A stretch of DNA of 64,000 nucleotides from Oscillibacter sp. (lineage in GTDB: Bacteria > Bacillota > Clostridia > Oscillospirales > Oscillospiraceae): positions 1-64,000 of the forward strand of contig NZ_JAQUVF010000004.1 of NCBI RefSeq assembly GCF_028693505.1. The letters are read 5' to 3'. The stretch's first letter is position 1. Each line of letters begins with the position of its first letter. A model generated the notes under the pieces. That model saw nothing but the letters and a program-made list of their open reading frames with translations. It was not told the origin of the DNA and did not search any database. Shown piece after piece: positions 27,833-36,785 of this stretch. A program made the translations under genes and the position numbers.

Positions 27833-30800
27833 AAACCGGATCTATTCGGATGGTCCAATTGAGGACCGGATTCTTAGTTACCTAAAAAATCAGTCCCATG
27901 ATACCAATGAAATTATTCGCGATTTACCGGAAGGAGCTGTTTTTCACAACTTTACCAGTGCACGCGCAGGTTTGCTGCAGTGGTATCCCTTTGAAAAAGA
28001 TGCTACCGTTTTGGAAATTGGCGCAGGTATGGGTGCGTTGACCCCTCAGCTGGCTTCTCAATGCGGGCAGGTCGTTGCCATCGAACCCTCGCTGACTCGT
28101 GCGGCGATTGTTCAGGAACGCTGTAAAGATTTTAAAAATGTTTGTGTTTTATCCTGTGATATAAAGACGTATCAGCCACAGACGCTGTTTGACTATGTCC
28201 TGCTGATTGGTGTGTTGGAGTATGCCGCAATCTCCGACCATGAGGGGAATCCGTGGTTTTCCATGCTGACGTCTGCTAAAAAGCTGCTAAAACCAACCGG
28301 AAAGCTGTTGCTTGCCATTGAAAATCAGTACGGCATGAAGTATTGGTGCGGTGCAGCGGAGGATCACACGGGAATTCCCTTTGATTCCCTAAATGATTAT
28401 GCGTTTAGCCGTGGAAAAACCCAGCGGTACGAGTCTATGAGCGGCGTGCGTACCTTTCACCAGCAGGAGTTACGGGAGCTGTTACATCAGGCTGGCTTTC
28501 CGCAGATTGAAGCCTATTACCCGTTTCCGGACTACAAGTTCCCCACATTAATTCTGCGGGATCACAGTCCTGCCGCCGAAAGCCTTCTCAAAGGGGTGAA
28601 GTTTCATTATCCCGAGGAGTCCACGCTGATTGCAAATGAACAGCAGCTGTTTCCCGCAGCTGTTCGTAACGGCTGTCTTGGATTTTTTGCGAACTCTTTT
28701 CTGCTGGAAGCTGCTGTTCAGCCGCAGACGACGCAGGATATCACGGCAGTTTCGCTCAAGCGGGATTATCGGGAGGAATACCGGCTGGTCACCATTTTAC
28801 ATCCCGATCGTGTAACACGCCGCGCTGCGTCTCCAAAGAGCGAAGCGCATTTGCGTTCGTTAATAGAGAATACGCGGCTGCTGGAGCAGCGCGGCGTGCC
28901 CTGTCTTTCTCAAAGCGAGTGTGCCAATGGGGATACCACTGCGGTGTTTGCGTCAGCACCCTGCGGAGATGAGGTGTTTCGCGCCGCAGTGTTAGATGGT
29001 AATCAGTCTTTGTGGGAGGAACTTCTTCGGCAGATAAAGGACGCTCTGGTGAAAAGCGGGGGCGAGATGTGCGACCACGGACGCACTCTGCGGGATGGTT
29101 TTCTGGATTTGACACTGCGCAACAGCTTCTGGGTGGAAAACCGGCTGGTGTTTTTTGATCAGGAATGGAAACAGTCAGAGGTTCCTCTAAAATACCTGCT
29201 GTATCGTTCGATTCGATATGCACTGCCAGAAAACATTTCCCCGGAGATGGTGCGATCGATCTACCAGACTTGCGACATTTCCGAGGTGGAAGCAGCGGAA
29301 TACGATGTGCGAGAGGACGAATTCCTGCGCAGCTTGATGGACGAGTGTAACTGCAGTTGGTTTGATCGCACGCAATACCAATCCCGGCTGACCTTGTCAG
29401 CAAAGCATACTGCGGAGCTGAAAAATCGGGATGCACATATTGCGCAACTGCTCCAAAGCGAGCGGGATTTAAAAGCCACTATTGCGGAAAAAGACTGTAG
29501 ACTTGCCGAGCAAACGGCTACAATCGCCGAGCAAACGGCTACAATCGCCGAGCAATCAGCTACAATCGCCGAGCAATCAGCTACAATCGCCGAGCAATCA
29601 GCTACAATCGCCGAGCAATCAGCTACAATCGCTGAGCAATCAGCTACATTGGCTAGAGACAAGCAGACCATTCGCAATAGGGATGGTCAGATTCTGCAGC
29701 TTTTAGAGCCCGAACGGGAACTCAACCGCATCAAGGCGTCTCGTTCCTGGAGGTTTATGGGATATTTCTGGAAACTGAGGGATGCTTTGATTCCAAAGGG
29801 CAGCAAGCGACGGCTTCTGGGAAAGATGCTGGTGAAATTTGTCAAGCATCCGCTGCGCTTTCTGTCCAAATGCACGCCTCACAAGATCTCCAAGTTTTTC
29901 AAAACACTACACCGTGAGGGCGTGGAGGATACCTCCCGTCGTCTGGACGACTGTCTGATTGGCAACGCAATTCCTACGCAGGAATTGACTATTCAGGCTG
30001 TTCCTGCCGCAGTGCCGGACGCACCGCCCAAGACAACGGCGGACTACGCACCGCTGCACGTTCCCCAGTGGGACAAACCCACGGTCTCCATCGTCATTCC
30101 GGTTTACAACCAGTTTGACTTTACCTATGCCTGCGTGAAATCCATTTTGCAAAACAGCGGGGAGATGACCTATGAAATTCTCATCGCGGATGACTGTTCC
30201 ACAGACGTAACGCGGGAGATTGACCGGGTTATTACCGGATTGCGCACCATTCACAACGAAGAAAATTTGCGTTTCCTGTTAAACTGCAACCATGCGGCTG
30301 CGTTCGCCAAGGGCGAGTACATCCTCTTTTTGAACAACGACACCCAAGTGCAGAAAAACTGGCTTGCGCCGCTGGTGTCCCTGATGGAAAAAGACAGCAC
30401 CATCGGCATGACCGGCAGCAAGCTGGTGTATCCAGACGGACGGCTGCAGGAGGCCGGCGGCATTTTTTGGAAGGACGCCAGCGCCTGGAACTACGGCAAC
30501 CGCTCCGACCCGGCGGAACCGGAGTACAACTATGTCAAGGACGTGGACTATATTTCCGGTGCCTCCATCTGCATCCGCAAAACGCTGTGGGAGGAAATCG
30601 GCGGCTTTGACCAGCGCTTTGTACCCGCCTACTGCGAGGACAGCGACCTTGCCTTCGAGGTGCGTTCCCACGGATACCGCGTGGTCTATCAGCCGCTCTC
30701 GGTGGTGGTGCATTTCGAGGGGGTCTCCAACGGAACCGATACCTCCACCGGACAAAAGCAGTATCAGGTCATCAACCAGAAAAAGTTCCATGAGAAGTGG

Positions 30801-31976
30801 AAGGACGTGCTGGAGCGGGAGCATTTCCCCAACGGCAAAAATGTTTTTCAGGCTCGGGACCGCAGCCGGAATAAAAAGGTTTTGCTGATGGTGGATCACT
30901 ATGTCCCCCAGTATGACAAGGATGCCGGCAGCCGCACGGTGTTTGCCTATCTGAAGCTGTTCGCTGAGAACGGCTATCAGGTCAAATTTATCGGCGACAA
31001 CTTCTATCCCCATCAGCCCTACACCCAGACTCTGCAGCAACTGGGTATTGAGGTGCTCTACGGCCCTTATTACGCAAAGAACTGGCAGGACTGGCTGAAG
31101 GAAAATGGCGCGTGCATCGGCTATGCGTTTTTAAACCGGCCCCATATTTCCGAGAAGTACATCGACGCCGTACGCAAGTTAACCCCCGCCCGCATTGTTT
31201 ACTACGGTCATGATCTGCATTTCCTGCGTGAGCAGCGGGAGTATGAGCTGACCGGAGATTCCAAAACTCTGAAATCCTCGGAGGAGTGGAAGGAAAAGGA
31301 ACTGGATTTGATGCACAGGGCGGACATGTCCTACTATCCCTCCTGCGTGGAGGAGGAAGCCATTCACGGGATTGACCGCTCGATTCAGGTGAAGGCGATT
31401 CCGGCCTATCTCTTTGACAATATTCAGGAAATTCCCTACACCGCACAGGGGCGGAAGGATCTGATGTTCATCGGCGGCTTTGGCCATCATCCCAACGTGG
31501 ACGGGGTGAAATGGCTGGCAGCGGAAATTCTTCCAACGCTCAGCGAGTTGCTGCCTGGCGTACAGGTGCACATTCTTGGCTCTAATCCGCCGTTGGAGAT
31601 CAAGGCATTGGAGAGCGACGTGCTGCACATTGCCGGTTTCGTTACTGACGAGGAGTTGGCGGAGTATTACAGAACCTGCCGTCTGGTGATTGTCCCGCTG
31701 CGCTATGGCGCGGGGATCAAGGGAAAGGTTGTGGAGGCCATGCGCTACGGAATGCCAGTGGTCACAACCTCCATCGGCGCGGAGGGAATCGCCGGTGCGG
31801 AAAATATTCTGGACATTGCAGACGCACCGGAGGATTTTGCCAGGGTGACCGCTGCACTTTATAACAACCCTGCATCGCTGATGACGCGCAGCGCACAATC
31901 CTATCAGTACATCCGGGAGAATTTCTCTCCGGAGAATGCGAAACAGGTTATCGGACCCGAATTCGATATGAAATAA
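27810..31976 (+). CDS. 1388-aa protein: methyltransferase + kinase-like + coiled coil + GT2 + GT4
   Basis: [48 protein letters not shown]; (IAEQSAT)n; [25 protein letters not shown]...[11 protein letters not shown]-terminal [35 protein letters not shown]. Confidence 0.85.
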   Translation: MDQQKTNENRIYSDGPIEDRILSYLKNQSHDTNEIIRDLPEGAVFHNFTSARAGLLQWYPFEKDATVLEIGAGMGALTPQLASQCGQVVAIEPSLTRAAIVQERCKDFKNVCVLSCDIKTYQPQTLFDYVLLIGVLEYAAISDHEGNPWFSMLTSAKKLLKPTGKLLLAIENQYGMKYWCGAAEDHTGIPFDSLNDYAFSRGKTQRYESMSGVRTFHQQELRELLHQAGFPQIEAYYPFPDYKFPTLILRDHSPAAESLLKGVKFHYPEESTLIANEQQLFPAAVRNGCLGFFANSFLLEAAVQPQTTQDITAVSLKRDYREEYRLVTILHPDRVTRRAASPKSEAHLRSLIENTRLLEQRGVPCLSQSECANGDTTAVFASAPCGDEVFRAAVLDGNQSLWEELLRQIKDALVKSGGEMCDHGRTLRDGFLDLTLRNSFWVENRLVFFDQEWKQSEVPLKYLLYRSIRYALPENISPEMVRSIYQTCDISEVEAAEYDVREDEFLRSLMDECNCSWFDRTQYQSRLTLSAKHTAELKNRDAHIAQLLQSERDLKATIAEKDCRLAEQTATIAEQTATIAEQSATIAEQSATIAEQSATIAEQSATIAEQSATLARDKQTIRNRDGQILQLLEPERELNRIKASRSWRFMGYFWKLRDALIPKGSKRRLLGKMLVKFVKHPLRFLSKCTPHKISKFFKTLHREGVEDTSRRLDDCLIGNAIPTQELTIQAVPAAVPDAPPKTTADYAPLHVPQWDKPTVSIVIPVYNQFDFTYACVKSILQNSGEMTYEILIADDCSTDVTREIDRVITGLRTIHNEENLRFLLNCNHAAAFAKGEYILFLNNDTQVQKNWLAPLVSLMEKDSTIGMTGSKLVYPDGRLQEAGGIFWKDASAWNYGNRSDPAEPEYNYVKDVDYISGASICIRKTLWEEIGGFDQRFVPAYCEDSDLAFEVRSHGYRVVYQPLSVVVHFEGVSNGTDTSTGQKQYQVINQKKFHEKWKDVLEREHFPNGKNVFQARDRSRNKKVLLMVDHYVPQYDKDAGSRTVFAYLKLFAENGYQVKFIGDNFYPHQPYTQTLQQLGIEVLYGPYYAKNWQDWLKENGACIGYAFLNRPHISEKYIDAVRKLTPARIVYYGHDLHFLREQREYELTGDSKTLKSSEEWKEKELDLMHRADMSYYPSCVEEEAIHGIDRSIQVKAIPAYLFDNIQEIPYTAQGRKDLMFIGGFGHHPNVDGVKWLAAEILPTLSELLPGVQVHILGSNPPLEIKALESDVLHIAGFVTDEELAEYYRTCRLVIVPLRYGAGIKGKVVEAMRYGMPVVTTSIGAEGIAGAENILDIADAPEDFARVTAALYNNPASLMTRSAQSYQYIRENFSPENAKQVIGPEFDMK
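29502..29648 (+). repeat. Seven tandem 21-bp repeats (in-frame heptads) in the coiled coil
   Basis: [14 protein letters not shown]-IAEQSATx5; units differ by a few bases; 147 nt = 7 x 21. Confidence 0.95.
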
Positions 31977-31987
31977 GGAGCCTTTCC

Positions 31988-33007
31988 ATGATTATTCGTT
32001 CCAAAGCGCCGCTGCGGCTGGGACTGGCCGGCGGCGGCACAGACGTGTCGCCCTACTGCGATACCTTCGGCGGTGTCGTGCTGAACGCCACCATCGATTT
32101 GTACGCTTACTGTACGATTGAGCCCACCGATGATGGCAAGGTGGAGTTTTATGCTGCCGACCGCAACGAGCGGCTCACCGCCCCCGCCGGCGCTCTGCCG
32201 CTGGAAGGCGCTCTGCCGCTGCACCGGGGGATGTACAACCGCATTGTTCAGGATTTCTGCAATGGAAAGCCGCTGTCGCTGCGGATGACCACCTATTCCG
32301 ACGCTCCCGCAGGCAGCGGTCTCGGCTCCTCCTCCACCATGGTGGTGGCCATGCTGAAGGCTTATATGGAGTGGCTGAATCTGCCTCTGGGTGAGTATGA
32401 CATGGCGGCGCTGGCCTATCAGGTGGAGCGGGAGGATCTGAAGCTCTCCGGCGGCAAGCAGGATCAGTACGCGGCCACCTTTGGCGGCTTCAATTATATG
32501 GAGTTTTATGGGGACGATCGGGTCATCGTCAATCCGTTGCGGCTGAAAAACTGGATCAAAAACGAACTGGAAAGCTCTCTGGTGCTGTACTATACCGGCA
32601 CCTCCCGGGACAGTGCCAAGATTATCGACGAGCAGGTGCGCTGTCAAAGCAGCGAGAAATCGATGGAGGGAATGCACGAGCTGAAGCGCCAGGCATCGTT
32701 GATGAAGGAGGCCATTCTTAAAGGCGATTTCGACGGGTTCGCGGACTGTCTGCGCGCTGGGTGGGAGGCTAAGAAAAAGACCTCCTCCGTGATCTCTAAT
32801 CCCCAGATTGATGAAATGTATCGCTACATTATGGAAAACGGCGGCAAGGCCGCCAAGATCAGCGGTGCCGGTGGCGGCGGCTTTATGATGGTGGTCTGCG
32901 ACCCCAAGCGGCGCTTCCAGCTGGTGGAAAAGCTGAAACAAACAGACGGGCGTGTCATGGTGACCAGCTTTACAGAGCGTGGCACACAGGCCTGGACGCT
33001 GTATTGA
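31988..33007 (+). CDS. hddA: D-glycero-D-manno-heptose 7-phosphate kinase (GHMP)
   Basis: [40 protein letters not shown]...[20 protein letters not shown]. Confidence 0.88.
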   Translation: MIIRSKAPLRLGLAGGGTDVSPYCDTFGGVVLNATIDLYAYCTIEPTDDGKVEFYAADRNERLTAPAGALPLEGALPLHRGMYNRIVQDFCNGKPLSLRMTTYSDAPAGSGLGSSSTMVVAMLKAYMEWLNLPLGEYDMAALAYQVEREDLKLSGGKQDQYAATFGGFNYMEFYGDDRVIVNPLRLKNWIKNELESSLVLYYTGTSRDSAKIIDEQVRCQSSEKSMEGMHELKRQASLMKEAILKGDFDGFADCLRAGWEAKKKTSSVISNPQIDEMYRYIMENGGKAAKISGAGGGGFMMVVCDPKRRFQLVEKLKQTDGRVMVTSFTERGTQAWTLY

Positions 33008-33048
33008 CATTTAAAAGGCTATTCTTTTTGAAACAGGAGGGCATACCC

Positions 33049-33702
33049 ATGCGGAACACCACTCGTGCCATCATTTCGGATCTGGCAGTGCGCTACCCGG
33101 CGCTGGCGGTTTGCGAACCGTCTGTCATGGCGGCAGCGGAGGCACTGCTGCGCTGCTTCTCCGGCGGCGGACAGCTGCTGGTCTGCGGCAACGGCGGCAG
33201 TGCTTCGGACAGCGAGCACATCGTGGGCGAGCTGATGAAAACCTTTATGCTGGATCGCCCTCTGGACGAGACCATGTGCGAAAAGCTCCGCATGGCATAC
33301 CCGGATCATGCGGAGAATATGATCGCCAATCTGCAGCGAGCGGTACCCGCCATCTCGCTGGTCAGCGAGACGGCACTCATGACAGCCTACACCAACGATA
33401 ATTCTGCGGAGATGGCCTTTGCCCAGCAGGTTTTAAGCTATGGCCGCCCCGGCGATATATTGCTGGCCATCACGACCTCTGGTAATTCCGCCAACGTGCT
33501 CAATGCCGCCCGGATTGCCCGGGTGATCGGCGTGGAGGTGCTGGGGTTAACGGGGGAGAGCGGCGGCAGGCTGAAAGCCCTCAGCGATCAGTGCATCTGC
33601 GCACCCTCTGCCGTGACCTATCAGATTCAGGAATATCATCTGCCGATTTACCACTGCCTGTGCGCCTGTGTAGAAAACGAGCTGTTTGGAGGGATCGCAT
33701 GA
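33049..33702 (+). CDS. gmhA: Sedoheptulose 7-phosphate isomerase (SIS domain)
   Basis: LLVCGNGGSASDSEHIVGELMKTFM...ILLAITTSGNSANVLNAARIARVIGVEVLGLTGESGG. Confidence 0.88.
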   Translation: MRNTTRAIISDLAVRYPALAVCEPSVMAAAEALLRCFSGGGQLLVCGNGGSASDSEHIVGELMKTFMLDRPLDETMCEKLRMAYPDHAENMIANLQRAVPAISLVSETALMTAYTNDNSAEMAFAQQVLSYGRPGDILLAITTSGNSANVLNAARIARVIGVEVLGLTGESGGRLKALSDQCICAPSAVTYQIQEYHLPIYHCLCACVENELFGGIA

Positions 33703-34841
33703 GAGAGGCGATCGTACTTGCAGGCGGGTTCGGCACCCGGCTTGCCCATATTGTCTCGGACGTGCCAAAGCCCATGGCCCCGGTCTGCGGCCGGCCGTTT
33801 CTGCGCTTTCTTCTGGATGACCTCCAGCAAAAGGGCACGGAGCGGGTGATTTTGGCCACCGGCTATAAGCACTCGTGCATCGAGGATTTTTTCGGCACCC
33901 ACTACCGGGGCATGGAAATCCTCTACTCTCCGGAGAATACCCCATTGGGCACCGGCGGTGCCATCAAGCAGGCGCTGTCGCTGTGCCGGGAGGATTGGGT
34001 GGCCGTTTTAAACGGCGATACTTATTTTGATGTGGATTTTGCTGCGCTGGAGCAGGCGAAACGCCCTGACGCCATCGTGCTGGCGGCCAAGCGGATGCAC
34101 GATTTTGATCGCTACGGTGCGTTGGAATTGACTGGCGGCGCAGTGACGGCTTTTCGGGAAAAAGCGCCCTGCCGGGAGGGACTCATCAACGGCGGCGTGT
34201 ATCTCATGGAGCGCACGTCGATGGAATCTGTTCCGGAGGAGCAGTTTTCCTTTGAAACGGCGGTTCTGGAGCCGTTGGCGCAGAGGAGAAACGTGCTGGC
34301 GGTGGAAAGCGGCGGCTATTTCATCGACATCGGTGTTCCGGAGGATTATGCAACCGCACAGGAGACCATGAAAGCGCTTGCGCCTGTCAACAAGGCGGCT
34401 TTTTTTGATCGGGACGGCACCATCAATGTGGATGTGCACTATCTCCACCGTCCGGAGGATCTGCGCTTTATCGATGGAATGCCCCAGTTTCTGAAGAAGT
34501 GGAACGACTGGGGCTACCAGGTGATCGTGGTCACCAATCAGGCAGGGATCGCGCGGGGGTACTACACTGCAGATGAGATGCGGGCGCTTCACCGGTACAT
34601 GAATGAGCGGCTGTCGGAATACGGTGCCCATATCGACGCGTTTTACTTCTGTCCCCATCACCCGGATTTTACCGGCCCTTGCCATTGCCGTAAGCCGGAA
34701 CCGGGCATGCTTGAGGACGCCATCTGGGAGTTCGATTTAAATCCGGCGCAGTGCGTCCTGTTCGGCGATCAGCCGTGGGACGTGGAGGCGGGGGAATCCT
34801 GCGGTGTAAAGAGTTTCTTTCTGGGAAAGGACTCGAACTAA
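33699..34841 (+). CDS. Fusion: heptose-1-phosphate nucleotidyltransferase (HddC-like) + heptose bisphosphate phosphatase (GmhB-like)
   Basis: N: MREAIVLAGGFGTRLAHIVSDVPKPMAPVCGRPFL; C: KAAFFDRDGTINVDVHYLHRPEDLRF...VTNQAGIARGYYT...CHCRKPEPGMLEDA; ATGA overlap with gmhA. Confidence 0.88.
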   Translation: MREAIVLAGGFGTRLAHIVSDVPKPMAPVCGRPFLRFLLDDLQQKGTERVILATGYKHSCIEDFFGTHYRGMEILYSPENTPLGTGGAIKQALSLCREDWVAVLNGDTYFDVDFAALEQAKRPDAIVLAAKRMHDFDRYGALELTGGAVTAFREKAPCREGLINGGVYLMERTSMESVPEEQFSFETAVLEPLAQRRNVLAVESGGYFIDIGVPEDYATAQETMKALAPVNKAAFFDRDGTINVDVHYLHRPEDLRFIDGMPQFLKKWNDWGYQVIVVTNQAGIARGYYTADEMRALHRYMNERLSEYGAHIDAFYFCPHHPDFTGPCHCRKPEPGMLEDAIWEFDLNPAQCVLFGDQPWDVEAGESCGVKSFFLGKDSN

Positions 34842-34884
34842 ACGACAACCCGTATAGATTTTTTTCGAAACGAGAGGAAAACAC

Positions 34885-36582
34885 ATGAAAGTGGCGGCGG
34901 CTAATTTACAAAAAGAGCGTTTCCTGTGGATGGATGTTTTACGCGGATTGCTGATTCTTTCAGTGGTCATCGGGCATTCCACCGGCCGGTTCAATTCGCA
35001 TATTTATCAATTTCATATGGGTGCCTTTTTCTTTGTATCCGGTTATATGGCCAGACAGGAGAGACGATCCGTTCTGGAAACTTTGTACCATCGTATGTTG
35101 ACCACCCTGCTGCCGGTAGTGAGTTCAGCGATCTTGTTGCTCGGCGTAACAGCTCTTATGAATGCTACAGGAGTCTATACCATTTTCTTCAGTAGCAATC
35201 TTGCCTATGCAGGTGCTTCTTTCACAATCAAGGAGTTGTTTTTTCATGGACGCTTTTATGTTTGGTGGCTAGGCGCCTGCTGGTTTATTCTGGCATTATT
35301 TAACGCCGCAATTTTCAATCGATTGTTGTTTCAAATCTGTGGCAAACGTTATAGCCTCCTTTATATGGTCGGACTTGTGATCATGTTTCTGTTTGGATAT
35401 TCCGCTACTACAACCGGCTCCCATAATTTTGATTGGGATTTGGCGCTGATTGCATCTTTTTATTATGGGATTGGTTCAATTTCAGCTAAATACACGCTCA
35501 TGGAAAGGCTTTCGAAAAATCGGCTGCTGTGCGGAATAGGGCTGCTGATTTCCGGAGGATTGGCTTATCTGGTTGCGCATCACTTTTTCCTGCGAATGGA
35601 TTGGCCTTCCAGATCCTTTAATCATCCAGCAGTGGATATCCTGTTGGTGTTAAACGGATTGACGCTTATGTTTTTTTTAGCAGTGTTTCTCATAAAAGCT
35701 CCCGTGGTTTGCCCAATTCTGTCCTACCTTGGAAAGAACACCCTGCCCATAGTTCTCTTTCATTTTATGTGGTTTAACCTCGGATTTTATATATTGTATT
35801 TAATGGGACAGGTTTCCTTTTCCTATCTTCAAAATTTTACTCCGCAGGATGATATTTCCTATATCTGGTGGTGGCTGTTTGTGTTGATTGGCATTATTGG
35901 AAGTATTTTACTATGGCAGCCTGTTCAGCATTGCAAACCGCTTCGAATTATTTTTGGGCAGGAAAAATCTCTGTATCTGCAGGGTTGGAAAAAAATAAAT
36001 TCGTTTGAAAATGTTCAAAAAGTGGATCACGCCGTGGATTCAGCATTGACTTTCATAGATGGGCAACAGCTGCACGCGGTAAAAGCCAAACTTTTACGTC
36101 ATAAAAGAGTTGTCATTTTTGTAATGGCACTGATTTCTTTGGTTGCAGTAACCACTGTTGTTGCCCTGACCAACGCAAGCAGGATGCCTTCTATCATCGA
36201 ATTTCCAACAAATAGCAGCGAATCCATCGGTGAAGGCTGGTTACCTCAGTCAGAGAATGAAGATTATCGTTGGACTTCCAAGCAGAGCACGGTCACTCTT
36301 GAAGCTAATGATCATGTAACAACTTTTGTTTTGGAAGGTTATATTCCGGAAACCTATACTGAAGTTAACAAGATTTCCATTTATATGGAAGACAATTTAA
36401 TTTATGACCAGGAACTTTCTGCTGGTGAGGGGATTTCCATTGCGCAGGAAATTTCTCCGAATTTTACGACGAATCAAACGGTAAAAATTCAGTTGGAATT
36501 TAATGCTGAGCATAACCCTGATGCAAATGATCCAGATCAAAGAATAATGAGTATGCTTGTAACGAAAATTGGTTTTCAATAA
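34885..36582 (+). CDS. Acyltransferase 3 family membrane protein with C-terminal extracytoplasmic domain
   Basis: RFLWMDVLRGLLILSVVIGHSTGRFNSHIYQFHMGAFFFVSGYMA; ten or so TM helices; ~130-residue tail after the last TM. Confidence 0.85.
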   Translation: MKVAAANLQKERFLWMDVLRGLLILSVVIGHSTGRFNSHIYQFHMGAFFFVSGYMARQERRSVLETLYHRMLTTLLPVVSSAILLLGVTALMNATGVYTIFFSSNLAYAGASFTIKELFFHGRFYVWWLGACWFILALFNAAIFNRLLFQICGKRYSLLYMVGLVIMFLFGYSATTTGSHNFDWDLALIASFYYGIGSISAKYTLMERLSKNRLLCGIGLLISGGLAYLVAHHFFLRMDWPSRSFNHPAVDILLVLNGLTLMFFLAVFLIKAPVVCPILSYLGKNTLPIVLFHFMWFNLGFYILYLMGQVSFSYLQNFTPQDDISYIWWWLFVLIGIIGSILLWQPVQHCKPLRIIFGQEKSLYLQGWKKINSFENVQKVDHAVDSALTFIDGQQLHAVKAKLLRHKRVVIFVMALISLVAVTTVVALTNASRMPSIIEFPTNSSESIGEGWLPQSENEDYRWTSKQSTVTLEANDHVTTFVLEGYIPETYTEVNKISIYMEDNLIYDQELSAGEGISIAQEISPNFTTNQTVKIQLEFNAEHNPDANDPDQRIMSMLVTKIGFQ

Positions 36583-36785
36583 GCCTCATTTCAACATCAA
36601 GTGCAGGCTATATTTTTTGATTGAGAGAATGACTGAACTTATCAACTACTGTGCAGCATCCTTGATTGGAAAGACGGCAGCATCAATGTCGGTATGTAAT
36701 ACCGCGGCGCATGGTTTGGGAGAACCGTGCTGTTTGGATACTCAAATATATAAAATGTGTGGAATTAGCTTCGGAGGAGAATAAC

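Noticed and set aside
29502-29648. Tandem repeat considered as CRISPR-like array
   Set aside because: Direct adjacency with no spacers, and in frame within a coding coiled coil
31904-33010. 368-aa minus-strand ORF opposite hddA
   Set aside because: Shadow of the GHMP kinase gene; no RBS or family motif
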